Positions 1-9,003 are shown, counted from the stretch's first letter. The stretch: 64,000 nt of DNA from Planktothrix rubescens CCAP 1459/22 (GCA_904830895.1 LR882958.1:1916001-1980000), one strand, 5' to 3'. Notes: generated by a model from the sequence alone, not told the origin. Translations and numbers: made by a program.

Positions 1-426
1 GCCAACTCCCTGCAAAAGTTAAAAGCTTACTTCGCCACCGGCGAACTGCGGGTTCGTGCTGCTTCAACCATTAGTGCTAATGCAGCCAGCATCGTCAAAG
101 AAGCAGTAGCCAAATCCCTGCTGTATTCTGACGTGACTCGTCCCGGTGGCAATATGTACACCACCCGTCGCTATGCTGCTTGCATCCGCGACTTAGACTA
201 CTACCTGCGTTATGCCACCTATGCTATGTTAGCTGGCGATCCTTCCATTCTCGATGAGCGTGTTCTCAACGGTTTGAAAGAAACCTATAACTCCCTGGGT
301 GTTCCCATCGGTTCTACCGTGCAAGCCATCCAAGCCATCAAAGAAGTTACCGCTAGTTTAGTGGGTGCTGATGCTGGCAAAGAAATGGGTATTTACTTAG
401 ACTATATCTCCTCTGGCTTAAGCTAA
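1..426 (+). CDS. apcB: Allophycocyanin beta subunit (3' part; 5' end outside window)
   Basis: Light-harvesting biliprotein of the phycobilisome core; with ApcA it forms trimers that pass energy towards the photosystems. The window opens inside the gene in frame 1, and 141 codons plus the stop remain of a family normally about 161 residues long, so roughly 20 N-terminal residues are missing. The phycocyanobilin-binding cysteine lies in the motif [13 protein letters not shown], and the asparagine methylated in this family is in GGNMYTT. The C-terminus [14 protein letters not shown] is family-typical. apcC follows 225 bp downstream, the usual apcA-apcB-apcC order. Identification is certain from near identity to the conserved family sequence. 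Confidence 0.97.
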   Translation, partial: ANSLQKLKAYFATGELRVRAASTISANAASIVKEAVAKSLLYSDVTRPGGNMYTTRRYAACIRDLDYYLRYATYAMLAGDPSILDERVLNGLKETYNSLGVPIGSTVQAIQAIKEVTASLVGADAGKEMGIYLDYISSGLS

Positions 427-651
427 AACCAAGGTTAGGTTTGTGAGGGCAGTCACTCAGTTTGATTCCCCATCCCCAATCTAAACGACCTTCAAGGCCA
501 GGGAAGTCTGGAGTGAATGCTAGACCGCCAAAGGCTTGTCTGTTTTCGGTGATAAGTTTTAGCGAGCTAGGATTAACTCCCGACTCCCGGCCTTTGAGCA
601 TTTTAAAATTGATGTAAAACTTGTTAAATTTGCCTAGGAGAGACGAACCTC

Positions 652-855
652 ATGCGGATGTTTAAAGTAACAGCTTGTGTTCCAAGCCAAAGCCGGATTC
701 GTACCCAACGGGAATTACAAAATACCTACTTTACTAAGTTAGTTCCCTATGACAGTTGGTTTAAAGAACAACAACGGATCATGAAAATGGGCGGTAAAAT
801 TGTCAAAGTGGAACTGGCAACGGGCAAGCCCGGAACTAACGCCGGATTGCTGTAG
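652..855 (+). CDS. apcC: Phycobilisome 7.8 kDa core linker polypeptide
   Basis: A 67-residue linker that sits inside allophycocyanin trimers at the ends of core cylinders and tunes their assembly and energy transfer. The sequence starts MRMFKVTACVPSQSRIRTQ and ends KPGTNAGLL, full length and typical of ApcC. A purine-rich ribosome-binding site (TAGGAGAGACG) precedes the ATG. It follows apcB in the same orientation and is probably co-transcribed with it, although the 225-bp gap could hold processing or attenuation signals. Confidence 0.97.
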   Translation: MRMFKVTACVPSQSRIRTQRELQNTYFTKLVPYDSWFKEQQRIMKMGGKIVKVELATGKPGTNAGLL

Positions 856-910
856 AAGACAGGAGGCTGGGGACAGAAGGTAGAAAGAACACCGAAAAAA
901 AGAAAAAAGA

Positions 911-975
911 TTAATTCTTAATTCTTGATTCTTGATTCTTAATTCTTCCTGCCTCCTGCCTCCTGCCTCCTGCTG
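911..975. repeat. Short tandem heptamer repeats downstream of apcC
   Basis: Two adjoining tracts: AATTCTT/GATTCTT heptamers, then about four copies of the heptamer CTCCTGC. Heptamer tandem repeats of this kind (STRR) are well known in filamentous cyanobacterial genomes. The tract lies between apcC and the next gene and contains no open frame of interest. Confidence 0.8.
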
Positions 976-1042
976 TTTTGCTGCCATCCAATTCCGCTAT
1001 CATATTGGAGAAACGAAAAACCACCTAATATAGAGGCGGGAA

Positions 1043-3127
1043 ATGGCAAGTTGGGAATTTTTACTGCAAAAAGAAGGGGACAATAGTTGGTTGACCTTAG
1101 AATCCCCGGATGTTGAGATTTTAGAAGGACGCTACCGGATGGTAGCCCGGTCTGGATATAAAAACACTTCAATTGATGTTCGGATTATTTATCAAGATTT
1201 TGATGCGGTTCCACCTGTCCAACAGGTTCAAACTCGGACACTAACCACAAATGCCGAGGGTTTGATGGTGGTTATGCCTTATACTTCCCTGAAACCTGGG
1301 AATTGGCAATTTTCTTGTGCGCCTCAACTGACGTCTGGGTTATTAGCAACCGTGGGTAAAAAAACCATACAATTAAGGGTTCTCAACTCGGAAGCAGAAG
1401 AATTTGATCAATTTTTTGGGGATACGGAACCACCGACGGCTGATATTACCTCCCCAGAGCCCCCGACTGTTGAACCGCAAACGGATCAGTCTTCTAAGGT
1501 TGTACAGTTCCCAACCGATCGCCTCTATGTTGTGCCTGAACCGACTCGGCCACCACTTTCGGTTCTGGAGACTCCCGAAGCATCCCCACAACCCCTTGAT
1601 CCGCTAGAAACGTTACTCAATTCTCTGCATATCTTCCTAGAACAAGATACCTTTGTTGGCCGTTTAGGAGAAGCCTTAGTTGTTTCGGGACGGGTGGAAT
1701 TGCCAACCCCTAACCCATCTTCTACTTACCCAATTCTGACTGACGGACAATTGCAATTTCGCTTACGCGACCCCCAAAGCTCAGAACCCTTATTTGAGGT
1801 TAACCAAACCCTTTCTTCCTGCGACTTCCCGCTATTTTTTTCCGGTGTGGTTTATATTCCCTTTGAATGTAAAACCCGTTTAATTTTAGGGGAAGTGATT
1901 TTTTCTCATGATGGGGCTTTGGTGACGACTCAATCCTTTAATGTTGTTACCCAGGTTGAACATCTTTTAGAAGCTATAGATCAGGGTTTTAGTCCAGAAT
2001 TGGATCAAGATGACTTCCCCGACCTTGCTAATTTGGATATGGGAGTTCTGGAATTACCTGACCTGACCGATACCACTAACAGGGCTGAAGTTTTAACCAC
2101 GGAAACGACTACGGTGCTTCCTCCCAAACTGAATAATTCTAGCTGGGAATCTCGATCTCCTACATCCCTAGATTTGCCAATATTCGGCTCTAGTTCCACA
2201 ACTGGGGAAGTTAAACCTGCACCAAAACCGGATCAAAGTGTTGTATCGTCTGAGGATCAGGATTCATCGACGGTTGTTAACTCTTGGGAATCGAATTATA
2301 CAGATATATCAACTTCAATTTCACCGCTATTAGTAGGAGAATCATCGGAATTAATCCCGGCGACAGATGGGATTGAAAAAATTGAACCAATAGCTAAACC
2401 GAAATCCGATCCAGAAGTTCAAGAAGCCTTTCAAGCGTTAGATTTGAATAATCGGTTTTGGTCACGGTTGAATGCTTTAGCGGGTGATCAAGAATGGTCA
2501 CAATGGGTGAAACGGGCGAATGTTAATCCCTTACCTGAGATTCCTTTTAATGCTGCTAGTAATATTGTTAAACGTTCTGAACCAACATCATCGGATACAG
2601 CACCTTTGCCACACCCAGAAGTAATCAATGCCCAGGAAGAATTAGAGGAAATTGTAGTGGATGATGAACCTTTAGAATCCCCTGGAGCATTTTTTCCTCG
2701 GCGTAAACAGATCAAGGGAAGTAAACCTGAAGCCCCGGCGACAAATCAACCAATTTCTTATGTTTTACCTGAAGATCAACTGGTTCCTGATCCCCAAATT
2801 GAAGTCTTATCAACGGAAATTATTGCTGGAAGGTTAGTTAAACTGAGGGTAAGACTTCCCGATGGTTTACCCCGAATTTATGTCAAGGTTTGGCTGTTTG
2901 ATCGGCAAACTCGCACTGTTGTTGATGGCCCTCGTTGGTTAACGGAATTTTCACCGAATGGATTTGATCAAATTGAAACAACCCTTGATTTAGAGATTCC
3001 TTATAGTAGTTTGGAAGTTTTATTTGAAGCGATCGCAGTGGAAATGCAAACCCAACGAGAAAGCAATAAAATTACGATTGAAGGTTCCGTTAATCCCCCT
3101 CCAGGGCCTTCTTTACCCATTCATTAA
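1043..3127 (+). CDS. Conserved cyanobacterial protein of unknown function (694 aa)
   Basis: Not recognised as a named family. Start ATG follows GAGGCGGGAA. Three stretches look folded: residues about 1-115 (MASWEFLLQKEGDNSWL onward, beta-rich), about 190-305 (a second beta-rich segment with EALVVSGRVELP), and about 575-690 (IAGRLVKLRVRLPDGLPRIYVKVWLFDR onward). They are joined by long acidic Pro/Ser/Thr-rich linkers that look disordered. No signal peptide or membrane segment is obvious, so it is probably cytoplasmic. It lies downstream of apcB-apcC in the same orientation and converges on psaK, which hints at nothing firm. The modular beta/linker design would suit a scaffold or adaptor, but that is only inference. 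Confidence 0.75.
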   Translation: MASWEFLLQKEGDNSWLTLESPDVEILEGRYRMVARSGYKNTSIDVRIIYQDFDAVPPVQQVQTRTLTTNAEGLMVVMPYTSLKPGNWQFSCAPQLTSGLLATVGKKTIQLRVLNSEAEEFDQFFGDTEPPTADITSPEPPTVEPQTDQSSKVVQFPTDRLYVVPEPTRPPLSVLETPEASPQPLDPLETLLNSLHIFLEQDTFVGRLGEALVVSGRVELPTPNPSSTYPILTDGQLQFRLRDPQSSEPLFEVNQTLSSCDFPLFFSGVVYIPFECKTRLILGEVIFSHDGALVTTQSFNVVTQVEHLLEAIDQGFSPELDQDDFPDLANLDMGVLELPDLTDTTNRAEVLTTETTTVLPPKLNNSSWESRSPTSLDLPIFGSSSTTGEVKPAPKPDQSVVSSEDQDSSTVVNSWESNYTDISTSISPLLVGESSELIPATDGIEKIEPIAKPKSDPEVQEAFQALDLNNRFWSRLNALAGDQEWSQWVKRANVNPLPEIPFNAASNIVKRSEPTSSDTAPLPHPEVINAQEELEEIVVDDEPLESPGAFFPRRKQIKGSKPEAPATNQPISYVLPEDQLVPDPQIEVLSTEIIAGRLVKLRVRLPDGLPRIYVKVWLFDRQTRTVVDGPRWLTEFSPNGFDQIETTLDLEIPYSSLEVLFEAIAVEMQTQRESNKITIEGSVNPPPGPSLPIH

Positions 3128-3134
3128 TTAATGC

Positions 3135-3272
3135 CTTGTAGAGACGCGCCATGGCGCGTCTCTACAAGGATGGCGCGTCTCTACAAGGGATGGCGCGTCT
3201 CTACAAGGGATGGCGCGTCTCTACAAGGGATGGCGCGTCTCTACAAGGGATGGCGCGTCTCTACAAGGGATG
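3135..3272. repeat. Palindrome expanded into a 20-bp tandem array
   Basis: Bases 3135-3168 form a perfect 34-bp palindrome centred on GCGCCATGGCGC. Its right arm is then repeated head to tail as a 20-bp unit (TGGCGCGTCTCTACAAGGGA), with exact copies at 3181-3200, 3201-3220, 3221-3240 and 3241-3260 and partial copies at both ends. The array lies between the convergent 694-aa gene and psaK, so it may also act as a terminator. Related single palindromes occur at 27705-27734 and 37200-37223. Confidence 0.9.
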
Positions 3273-3282
3273 AGAACTTTTC

Positions 3283-3564
3283 CTAAATAACTCCCGCGTT
3301 ACCCAGGGCTAAAATTACCCCAGCCCCTAAAATATGTCCAAAACTAGCAGTCGCTAATAATTCAGGAAATCCAAACCCGGTAAACATCCGGGGTAAACCG
3401 GGTAAACTCGGCCCTTTGCCACGATTTTCTTTAGAAATGGCATAGAAACCGATGAAAATTGCCAATAGGTTTGAGATAATCATCACAATGGCTACACTGG
3501 GAGACCAACTCACGGTGGCGGGAACGTTGCTTTGTATTGACATCAGTAAGGAAGTGTAAATCAA
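3283..3564 (-). CDS. psaK: Photosystem I reaction centre subunit PsaK (subunit X)
   Basis: Small membrane subunit at the edge of photosystem I that binds chlorophyll and is involved in coupling to antenna. 93 residues with two membrane segments (about 22-42 and 67-90) and the family signature LLATASFGHILGAGVIL near the C-terminus, preceded by GPSLPGLPRMF. The chosen start is a TTG with a good AGGAGA site 8 nt upstream. An internal ATG at codon 8 lacks such a site. The gene converges on the 694-aa gene across the 20-bp repeat array. Confidence 0.95.
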   Translation of the reverse strand: MIYTSLLMSIQSNVPATVSWSPSVAIVMIISNLLAIFIGFYAISKENRGKGPSLPGLPRMFTGFGFPELLATASFGHILGAGVILALGNAGVI

Positions 3565-3773
3565 GTTTCTATTCTCCTGAGCAATTTACGATTTTTTTAA
3601 TTTCAACGGTTGATTATAGAAACCCGACGCTAAAAATTACCAATTTGTTGAAAAAGTTAATATAGCAGGGAATAGGGAATAGACAGAATGCACCCGATTG
3701 AATAATTATTGTAAAATTTTGATCAGAATTGTCTGCTGTGAATCAGACCTTAAACTCAACTTCAAGAGCATCA

Positions 3774-4409
3774 ATGCGAATTAAAATTTGTGGAATTACT
3801 CGACCGGATCAGGGTTGTGCGATCGCCCAAATGGGGGCGACAATGTTAGGATTTATTTGTGTTCGGTGCTCCCCTCGTTATGCCACGTCGGAGCAAATTC
3901 GCAGGATTTTAGAGAATTTACCCAACTCGATTCAAACTATTGGTGTATTTGCTAATGTGAGTGTGGAGGAAATTTATCAAACGGTCAGGGAAACGGGATT
4001 AACTGGTGTACAACTGCATGGGGATGAATCTCCTGATTTTTGCGATCGCCTGCGTCAAATTCTTCCTGATACAGAACTGATTAAAGCCCTACGGGTTAAA
4101 TCCCCAGCGACTTTAATTCAAGCTCAAGACTATTTTAATTATATTGATTCCCTATTATTAGATGCTTATCATCCGCAACAGTTGGGAGGGACGGGTCAAA
4201 GGTTAGACTGGCAAATTTTGAAACCATTTTCCCCCCCCTGTTCCTGGTTTTTAGCCGGAGGATTAACCCCGGATAATATTGGGGAAGCATTGCAACAGTT
4301 ACAGCCCGATGGTATTGATCTCTCTAGTGGGGTTGAACGTTCTGCTGGTGATAAAGATTTAGCAAAAGTGAGTCAATTATTTCAAGTTCTCACGGATTTT
4401 TATTCTTAA
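3774..4409 (+). CDS. trpF: Phosphoribosylanthranilate isomerase
   Basis: Catalyses the Amadori rearrangement of phosphoribosylanthranilate in tryptophan synthesis. About 211 residues as a single TIM barrel. Catalytic Cys is in [10 protein letters not shown] at the N-terminus and catalytic Asp in [15 protein letters not shown]. Phosphate-binding loops GGLTPDNI and DLSSGVE are at the C-terminus. The ATG at 3774 is chosen because family members begin at the first strand (MRIKICGIT). A TTG at 3729 would add 15 residues with no family match. The gene stands alone, as trp genes usually do in cyanobacteria. Confidence 0.95.
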   Translation: MRIKICGITRPDQGCAIAQMGATMLGFICVRCSPRYATSEQIRRILENLPNSIQTIGVFANVSVEEIYQTVRETGLTGVQLHGDESPDFCDRLRQILPDTELIKALRVKSPATLIQAQDYFNYIDSLLLDAYHPQQLGGTGQRLDWQILKPFSPPCSWFLAGGLTPDNIGEALQQLQPDGIDLSSGVERSAGDKDLAKVSQLFQVLTDFYS

Positions 4410-4498
4410 ATAATCATTGAATTGATGGTAGTTTTAACCCTGGCTTAAAACTTTGATGAGTGATTCATCGCCGCCAACTCCTTAAATTTATTCTGAAC

Positions 4499-4858
4499 TT
4501 AATCCTGATTTTTGTTACCCTCCCCATCTGGATCAACTTCCTCCTCTAATGTAACTTCTGGAAATTCCCGATGTAAATTTTCCATCATAGATTTGAGAGA
4601 ACTCCGAGGAATATAAGGCCAACCCCCTTTAGATTCAATTTCTCGTAATAAATGATAGAGTTTTTGACGACTATCGGGTAAAGATTGCTGAAATAAACTT
4701 TCTCGGATGTTCTGGTGTAACTGTTCTAAAATTCTCAGTACCGCTAAAATTTCCAGAGGGTTTCCTTCGGCGGTTGTGGCTAAGGTTAAAACCTTTTCTG
4801 CCAGAAATTCAAGCTGAGTTGACCGAGCTTGTGAATCAAATTCAGTGGAATTGTCCAT
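4499..4858 (-). CDS. Conserved hypothetical protein (119 aa)
   Basis: Not assigned to a named family. The protein is mostly helical (residues 15-75), with a short basic stretch KGGWPYIPRSSLKSMMENLHREFPE at about 77-101, then an acidic tail EEEVDPDGEGNKNQD. No signal peptide or membrane segment. It converges on trpF with a 90-bp gap. Codon use and composition look like the neighbours, so it is probably a real cyanobacterial gene of unknown function. Confidence 0.65.
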   Translation of the reverse strand: MDNSTEFDSQARSTQLEFLAEKVLTLATTAEGNPLEILAVLRILEQLHQNIRESLFQQSLPDSRQKLYHLLREIESKGGWPYIPRSSLKSMMENLHREFPEVTLEEEVDPDGEGNKNQD

Positions 4859-5039
4859 AATTGAAATCTATCATTGCCAAAAACCTAATGAGAGAGGGCG
4901 CTCAATAAATTAACTTAATTAGTTTAACTTATCGTTGAAAAATTTGTACTTCGTCAGAAAAACAGTCACGAGCCTTGTACGGGTATGGTGTAGAATCACT
5001 ATTGGGTTAAGATTCAGCTACCAAATAGCTCCGGTGATT

Positions 5040-5220
5040 CAACGTGAACAACTCCGTTGAAACAAAATTCCTCCCGTCTTTGTACCGAGGAGTTCGAGAA
5101 CGCAACCCTAGAAGTGTTAAGACTTGTGGCTAGGTCGCCAACAACGATTTTCTTCGCCACAAACCTAATTTCACCAAAAAACGAGCGAGAAGCCCCTGGC
5201 TTTAGACATGGGGAGGAAAG
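5040..5220 (+). mobile_element. Right-end remnant of an IS200/IS605-family (TnpB) element
   Basis: The stretch ends in a hairpin with the layout GAAGCCCC-loop-GGGGAG (5190-5215), which is typical of the 3' ends of TnpB elements in cyanobacteria, where the omega (guide) RNA scaffold is encoded. The preceding 140 bp have the GC content and CCGAGGAGTTCGAG pattern seen in such ends, but no TnpB coding sequence remains. A 67-codon open frame across it (5057-5260) resembles no known protein and is treated as chance. Assignment rests on pattern memory; a search against IS605 ends would settle it. Confidence 0.45.
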
Positions 5221-5354
5221 TGGCTGCGGTTTCAACCGCCTTCAATATTTCCTGATCTAAAAGTAAGCGCAATTGCAATATCTTTTATAAGGGTAGTTGT
5301 TTTGAGCGTGTAGAGGTGATTTGATAGCGCCTTTGAGAGTTTTCGGATTCATTC

Positions 5355-5390
5355 AAGAATCCCCGTGGCTTCAGCCCTGGGGAGTATCAA
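5355..5390 (+). repeat. Solo IS605-type end hairpin in the psbO leader
   Basis: AAGAATCCCCG, a short loop, then GGGGAGTATCAA. The same AAGAATCCCC...GGGAGTRTCAA pattern recurs at 46140-46174, 47955-47989 and, inverted, at 53690-53725, and resembles the right end at 58706-58747 of the intact TnpB element. It lies 30 bp upstream of the psbO start, so it is transcribed with the psbO leader if the promoter is further upstream. Confidence 0.6.
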
Positions 5391-5419
5391 ATATCAATTT
5401 TGCATATTTGAGGTTGACA

Positions 5420-6256
5420 ATGAGATATCGCGCTTTGGTTGCTGCACTATTAGCAATCTGTTTAACTGTACTTACAGCCTGTTCTGATGGCCCAGAGGCT
5501 AAAGATCCGAAGCTACTGACCTATGATGACATTAGAAATACAGGATTAGCTGTGAACTGTCCGACTTTACCCGAAACAGCCCGGGGTTCTATTGCGATTG
5601 ATGGTGGTAAGTCCTACAGTATCAGTGGTTTGTGTCTGCAACCCACCAGCTATTTTGTCAAGCAAGAATCTACCAACAAACGCAAAGAAGCTGAATTTGT
5701 TCCGGGTCGTTTATTAACCCGATTCACCTATAGCTTAGATCAAATTGGGGGTAACCTGCTGGTGGGTTCCGATGGTAAACTCACCTTTGAAGAAAAAGAT
5801 GGGATGGATTTCCAACCGATTACGGTTTTATTACCCGGTGGTGAAGAAGTTCCTTTCTTGTTCACGGTTAAAGGGTTAGTGGCGAGTTCCCAACCGGGAT
5901 TATCCAGTATCAACACTTCTACCGATTTACGCGGGGATTTTAACGTTCCTTCCTATCGAGGCGCAAACTTCTTAGATCCTAAAGCCCGTGGGGTGAATGC
6001 TGGCTATGACAACGCCGTTGCTTTACCTGCAACCGCCGATGGAGCCGATTTAAGCACTGCTAATGTCAAGTTAGCAGATACCAAAGTTAAAGCGGGTCAG
6101 ATTTCTTTACAAGTTTCTAAAATTGACGGCGAAACCGGAGAGGTGGCTGGAATTTTTGAAAGTGAACAGCCTTCTGATGATGATTTGGGTGCGAAGGAAT
6201 CCTTGGCTGTGAAAGTTCGGGGTGTTTTCTATGGTCGGATTGAAACTGCTTCCTAA
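5420..6256 (+). CDS. psbO: Photosystem II manganese-stabilising protein PsbO
   Basis: Extrinsic lumenal 33-kDa protein that stabilises the Mn4CaO5 water-oxidising cluster. 278 residues: a signal peptide (MRYRALVAALLAICLTVLTAC) for export to the thylakoid lumen, then the mature beta-barrel with conserved LTYDDIRNTGLAVNCPTL, the disulphide partner in ISGLCLQP, and the C-terminal KVRGVFYGRIE. The ATG at 5420 is chosen because it opens directly onto the signal peptide. Upstream in-frame codons run through an IS605-type end hairpin and are not family-like. The gene is monocistronic. Confidence 0.96.
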   Translation: MRYRALVAALLAICLTVLTACSDGPEAKDPKLLTYDDIRNTGLAVNCPTLPETARGSIAIDGGKSYSISGLCLQPTSYFVKQESTNKRKEAEFVPGRLLTRFTYSLDQIGGNLLVGSDGKLTFEEKDGMDFQPITVLLPGGEEVPFLFTVKGLVASSQPGLSSINTSTDLRGDFNVPSYRGANFLDPKARGVNAGYDNAVALPATADGADLSTANVKLADTKVKAGQISLQVSKIDGETGEVAGIFESEQPSDDDLGAKESLAVKVRGVFYGRIETAS

Positions 6257-6728
6257 GCTGATCTATCCTTGAATTAAGTCCTGATTTGATCCAGGAAGAA
6301 TGGGGGATCAACAGTTGCCTGTCTCCGGTTTGTGGACTTAATCACTGATTGGTGGTAGGTAAGGGTTCAGCCCTCAGCCTTCCTGAATTAACACAAAAAT
6401 TTTTCGCCAAGTGAATATATATAGTTCCCAATTTCAGGAAATATTAATCAAATTTTTCTAAATATCTTGCGTTAACCCTGTAAGTTGGGCTACAATAATA
6501 TGTTATTAGCCATAATAGTGTATATAAATTTGCTAAAGCTAGGCTTCTAGCCGATGGCTTAAAAGTCCTCGTTTAGTGCTTCAGCGACCTCACATTGACT
6601 ATTAAATATAGGTTCAGAGTCCCCCCCATGTTGGGGCTAACCCTCTAACCTCCCATGCCATTAAAGCCTAGTGTGGTCAAGATTGATACGGAACTTATTA
6701 GCCAGCCCTACCAACGCAGGATATTGTC
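6257..6728. other. Intergenic region psbO-sigF, no gene seen
   Basis: About 470 bp, AT-rich in the middle (6400-6540), with no convincing reading frame or tRNA. A weak hairpin (TTGATCC...GGATCAA, about 6285-6310) just after psbO could contribute to termination. The 3' part presumably holds the sigF promoter and leader; no clear -35/-10 pair was identified. Confidence 0.4.
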
Positions 6729-7502
6729 ATGCCTACTCAAGTTGTCAATTACCCTAGGGGAGAAAGTTTAGAACTGTTACACCAATATCAACAGTCTGCT
6801 TCCAAGGATATCCGTAACCGGATTGTTCAGTTAAATATTGGATTGGTGCGTAAGGAGGTACACCATTGGGTGAACCAATGTACGGAAAGTTATGAAGATT
6901 TACTTCAAGTCGGTTGTATTGGCTTAATTCGTGCAATTGAGCGATTTGACCTGTCGAAAGGTCATGCCTTTAGTTCCTTTGCGATTCCCTATATTCGGGG
7001 GGAAATTCAACACTATTTAAGGGATAAAAGCCCGTCGGTGCGGGTTCCCCGTCAATGGTTGACCTTACAACGGCAATCGGTGAAGGTAATTCAACAACTT
7101 CAGTTAGAACTCAAGCGCCCGCCTACGGATGGGGAAGTGGCGGAGGTTTTAGGAATTTCTGTGAATGAGTGGAATGAGGTTAGGTTAGCTAATAGCAACC
7201 GTTCTGTGCTGAGTTTGGATGCTCCGATTATGGATGGGGAAGATGGAGCGACCTGTTTAGGGGAAATGGTTCCCGATGGTCGTTATCGGAGTTTTCAGTT
7301 GGCGCAGGAGGATCAAATTCGTGTCCAGCAGGCTTTGGCTAAATTAGAGGACGGAACCCGTAAGGTTTTGGAGTTTGTGTTTCTGTATGATTTAACCCAG
7401 AAGGAAACGGCCGAACGTTTGGGTATTAGTTCGGTGACGGTTTCCCGTCGGGTGAAAAAGGGGTTGAGTTCTTTGCAGAAAATGATGTCTGGTGGTGAGT
7501 AG
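6729..7502 (+). CDS. sigF: Group 3 RNA polymerase sigma factor, SigF type
   Basis: Alternative sigma factor; in Synechocystis SigF directs pilin transcription and is needed for motility. 257 residues. Region 2 spans about 30-100 (EDLLQVGCIGLIRAIERFD core recognition, then FSSFAIPYIRGEIQHYLRD for -10 melting), region 3 about 104-145 (VRVPRQWLTLQRQ), and region 4 about 200-253 with the helix-turn-helix QKETAERLGISSVTVSRRVKKG. A GCAGGA site lies upstream of the ATG. Its position beside the minus-strand pseudopilin/hps genes fits control of surface appendages, though direct regulation is inference. SigF is preferred over other group 3 types on overall resemblance. Confidence 0.85.
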   Translation: MPTQVVNYPRGESLELLHQYQQSASKDIRNRIVQLNIGLVRKEVHHWVNQCTESYEDLLQVGCIGLIRAIERFDLSKGHAFSSFAIPYIRGEIQHYLRDKSPSVRVPRQWLTLQRQSVKVIQQLQLELKRPPTDGEVAEVLGISVNEWNEVRLANSNRSVLSLDAPIMDGEDGATCLGEMVPDGRYRSFQLAQEDQIRVQQALAKLEDGTRKVLEFVFLYDLTQKETAERLGISSVTVSRRVKKGLSSLQKMMSGGE

Positions 7503-7517
7503 TTGAGTTTTTGGGAA

Positions 7518-7552
7518 TTGACACTCTCACCGTATAAAGGTGAGAGTGTCAA
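7518..7552. terminator. Perfect 14-bp stem hairpin between convergent sigF and panD
   Basis: TTGACACTCTCACC pairs with GGTGAGAGTGTCAA around a 7-nt loop. It sits 15 bp after the sigF stop and 58 bp before the panD stop, so it could end transcription from both sides. No long U tract follows. The arm sequence GAGTGTCAA is also the outer edge of the IS605-type ends found elsewhere in the window, so it may be a domesticated element end. Confidence 0.6.
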
Positions 7553-7609
7553 CTGAATGTACCTGAAATTTATGGGCAAATTGGTTACTGTAGTTACGGG
7601 GTTTGCGGA

Positions 7610-8053
7610 TCATGACGATGTGTGACCTTCTGGAATTCCTGGCAAAGAGTGAAATTCAACACTTCCTTGATTTGGAGTTAGAGTTTGATAGAGAAGTTCT
7701 TGACAATGATTATTTTCATCAGCCACGATTATTTTCGCTTCGTGTCCATTTTTTAAGATTTCGGAGCGATCGCATTGTTCATTTGCCCAAATAATTAGTA
7801 GATCATCTTTCTGACATAGCAGTGCTGCCCCACCATTTGGACAAACTATGCCAGAACCTGCTTCACCTGGTAAAACATAGGTTGACCAACGGTTGCCATT
7901 ATTGATATTGACGATTTGTACTTCTTCTAAAGGTAACATTCCTACCTTTTCTAACAAGTCTGAGTCTATGGTTAAACTACCAACATAGTCACGCTTTGCC
8001 TCTGTAACCCTGACCCGATGAAGTTTTGCGTGCATTAGTTTGATTATACCCAT
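7610..8053 (-). CDS. panD: Aspartate 1-decarboxylase
   Basis: Makes beta-alanine for pantothenate and coenzyme A. The proenzyme cleaves itself between Gly and Ser to create a pyruvoyl cofactor; here the site is YVGSLTID, Gly25-Ser26. Other conserved parts are the N-terminal [11 protein letters not shown], the substrate-binding [14 protein letters not shown] and the [16 protein letters not shown] strand. 147 residues, slightly longer than the usual 127-140 because of the C-terminal tail. The ATG at 8053 gives six residues before MHAKLHRV; an internal ATG at codon 7 is also possible. Confidence 0.93.
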   Translation of the reverse strand: MGIIKLMHAKLHRVRVTEAKRDYVGSLTIDSDLLEKVGMLPLEEVQIVNINNGNRWSTYVLPGEAGSGIVCPNGGAALLCQKDDLLIIWANEQCDRSEILKNGHEAKIIVADENNHCQELLYQTLTPNQGSVEFHSLPGIPEGHTSS

Positions 8054-8159
8054 TATTTTCCTTTTTGATTTATTTGTACAATTAGAGTTTTTAGAAAATC
8101 AGAATACCTGTACCCGGCCCGACATCTAGGATAGTGACATCAAAAAGCCTAAGTAGAAC

Positions 8160-8331
8160 TTAGGGGTTTTAACCCATTTTTCTGATAAGTCCCCATTAAA
8201 AAGGGGGATTTAGGGGGATCTGGTCTGGGATGAAAGCAACGAGATTATTGCTTAATTTGATTACACAGGTACTATAGCAGGGAACAGCCCCCCCAAACCT
8301 CCCGTGCACGGGGGCTAGGGGCAGGGCTGTT
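8160..8331. repeat. Dispersed GC-rich palindromic repeats
   Basis: Includes a CCCCATTAAAAAGGGGGATT-type repeat (about 8192-8218) and an AACAGCCCCCC...CCCGTGCACGGGGG repeat (8273-8331). The second type recurs at 18576-18690 (twice) and 25313-25375. The core CCCGTGCACGGG is palindromic. The element lies just past the stop of the last pilin gene and may act as a terminator. Confidence 0.75.
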
Positions 8332-8334
8332 TAG

Positions 8335-9003
8335 TTAATAACAATAGCGATCATTAGTATTGGGTTTGGTGTTTTCCTTTCCAATGCGGGTCACACCGAG
8401 AACGGTGGAAATAATCACGCAGCGTTTAGTGTTGCCGAGGTCGGGATGGTTCAGGGTGATGGTTCCGAGCGCTTGTAAACTGGTTTGGGTGCATTCGTCG
8501 TTGGGGAAGTAGACGGGACAGCCTTTGTAGTTGAACAGGGTGCGGTACATTGTGCCTGATGTGGTGACTTTGTTGGTGGTTGGGTTAATTTTACGCAGGC
8601 TGGTTTCGAGTTTGCCCTTGGGGTTGGGTTGTTTATCATCAATAATAATACCGGGTTCTAGGGTTTGCCAACTGCCAGCCGGGAGTTGAACTGGGGGGAT
8701 ACTAGCGGGATGGAGGGCAAATTTAATCGTTTTGGGGGTTTGTTGGGTTTCTTGGGTTTCTTGGATGCTGACTTGCCATGCGGTTTTTTCCCGTTTGGCG
8801 TCGCTTTGAGCCATTTTGAATGCCCATTGCAGTTGTCCTGTGGAGGAGGCGAGACGATGGCGGTAAATGAAACCTAACCAACTGGGGATAGCAATGGCGC
8901 CTAGAACACCAATTATAAATATAATAATTAGTTGTTCAATTAGGGTAAATCCGCTATTAGAGGAGGTTAAGGAGCGATCGCTGGTCTTTTTTTGATTGAT
9001 CAT
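8335..9003 (-). CDS. GspH/FimT-like type IV pseudopilin
   Basis: 222 residues. A prepilin peptidase site occurs in the short leader, SGFTLIEQLIIIFIIGVLGAIAIPSW: cleavage before Phe, Glu at mature position 5, followed by a hydrophobic helix. The rest is a globular domain with RLASSTGQLQWAFKMAQSDAKREK, as in GspH/FimT minor pilins, and several cysteines towards the C-terminus (GCPVYFPNDECT). It is the last gene of the minus-strand cluster hpsA-hpsB-hpsC-pilin-pilin. The protein probably belongs to the tip or minor-pilin complex of the polysaccharide/pilus machine. Confidence 0.85.
   Translation of the reverse strand: MINQKKTSDRSLTSSNSGFTLIEQLIIIFIIGVLGAIAIPSWLGFIYRHRLASSTGQLQWAFKMAQSDAKREKTAWQVSIQETQETQQTPKTIKFALHPASIPPVQLPAGSWQTLEPGIIIDDKQPNPKGKLETSLRKINPTTNKVTTSGTMYRTLFNYKGCPVYFPNDECTQTSLQALGTITLNHPDLGNTKRCVIISTVLGVTRIGKENTKPNTNDRYCY

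Noticed and set aside
3135-3272. Possible CRISPR array (regular 20-bp repeats)
   Set aside because: Units are directly adjacent with no unique spacers and derive from a palindromic repeat; no cas genes nearby.
5057-5260. 67-codon open frame upstream of psbO
   Set aside because: Lies in a degenerate IS605-type end, resembles no known protein, and a frame runs on the opposite strand too; likely chance.
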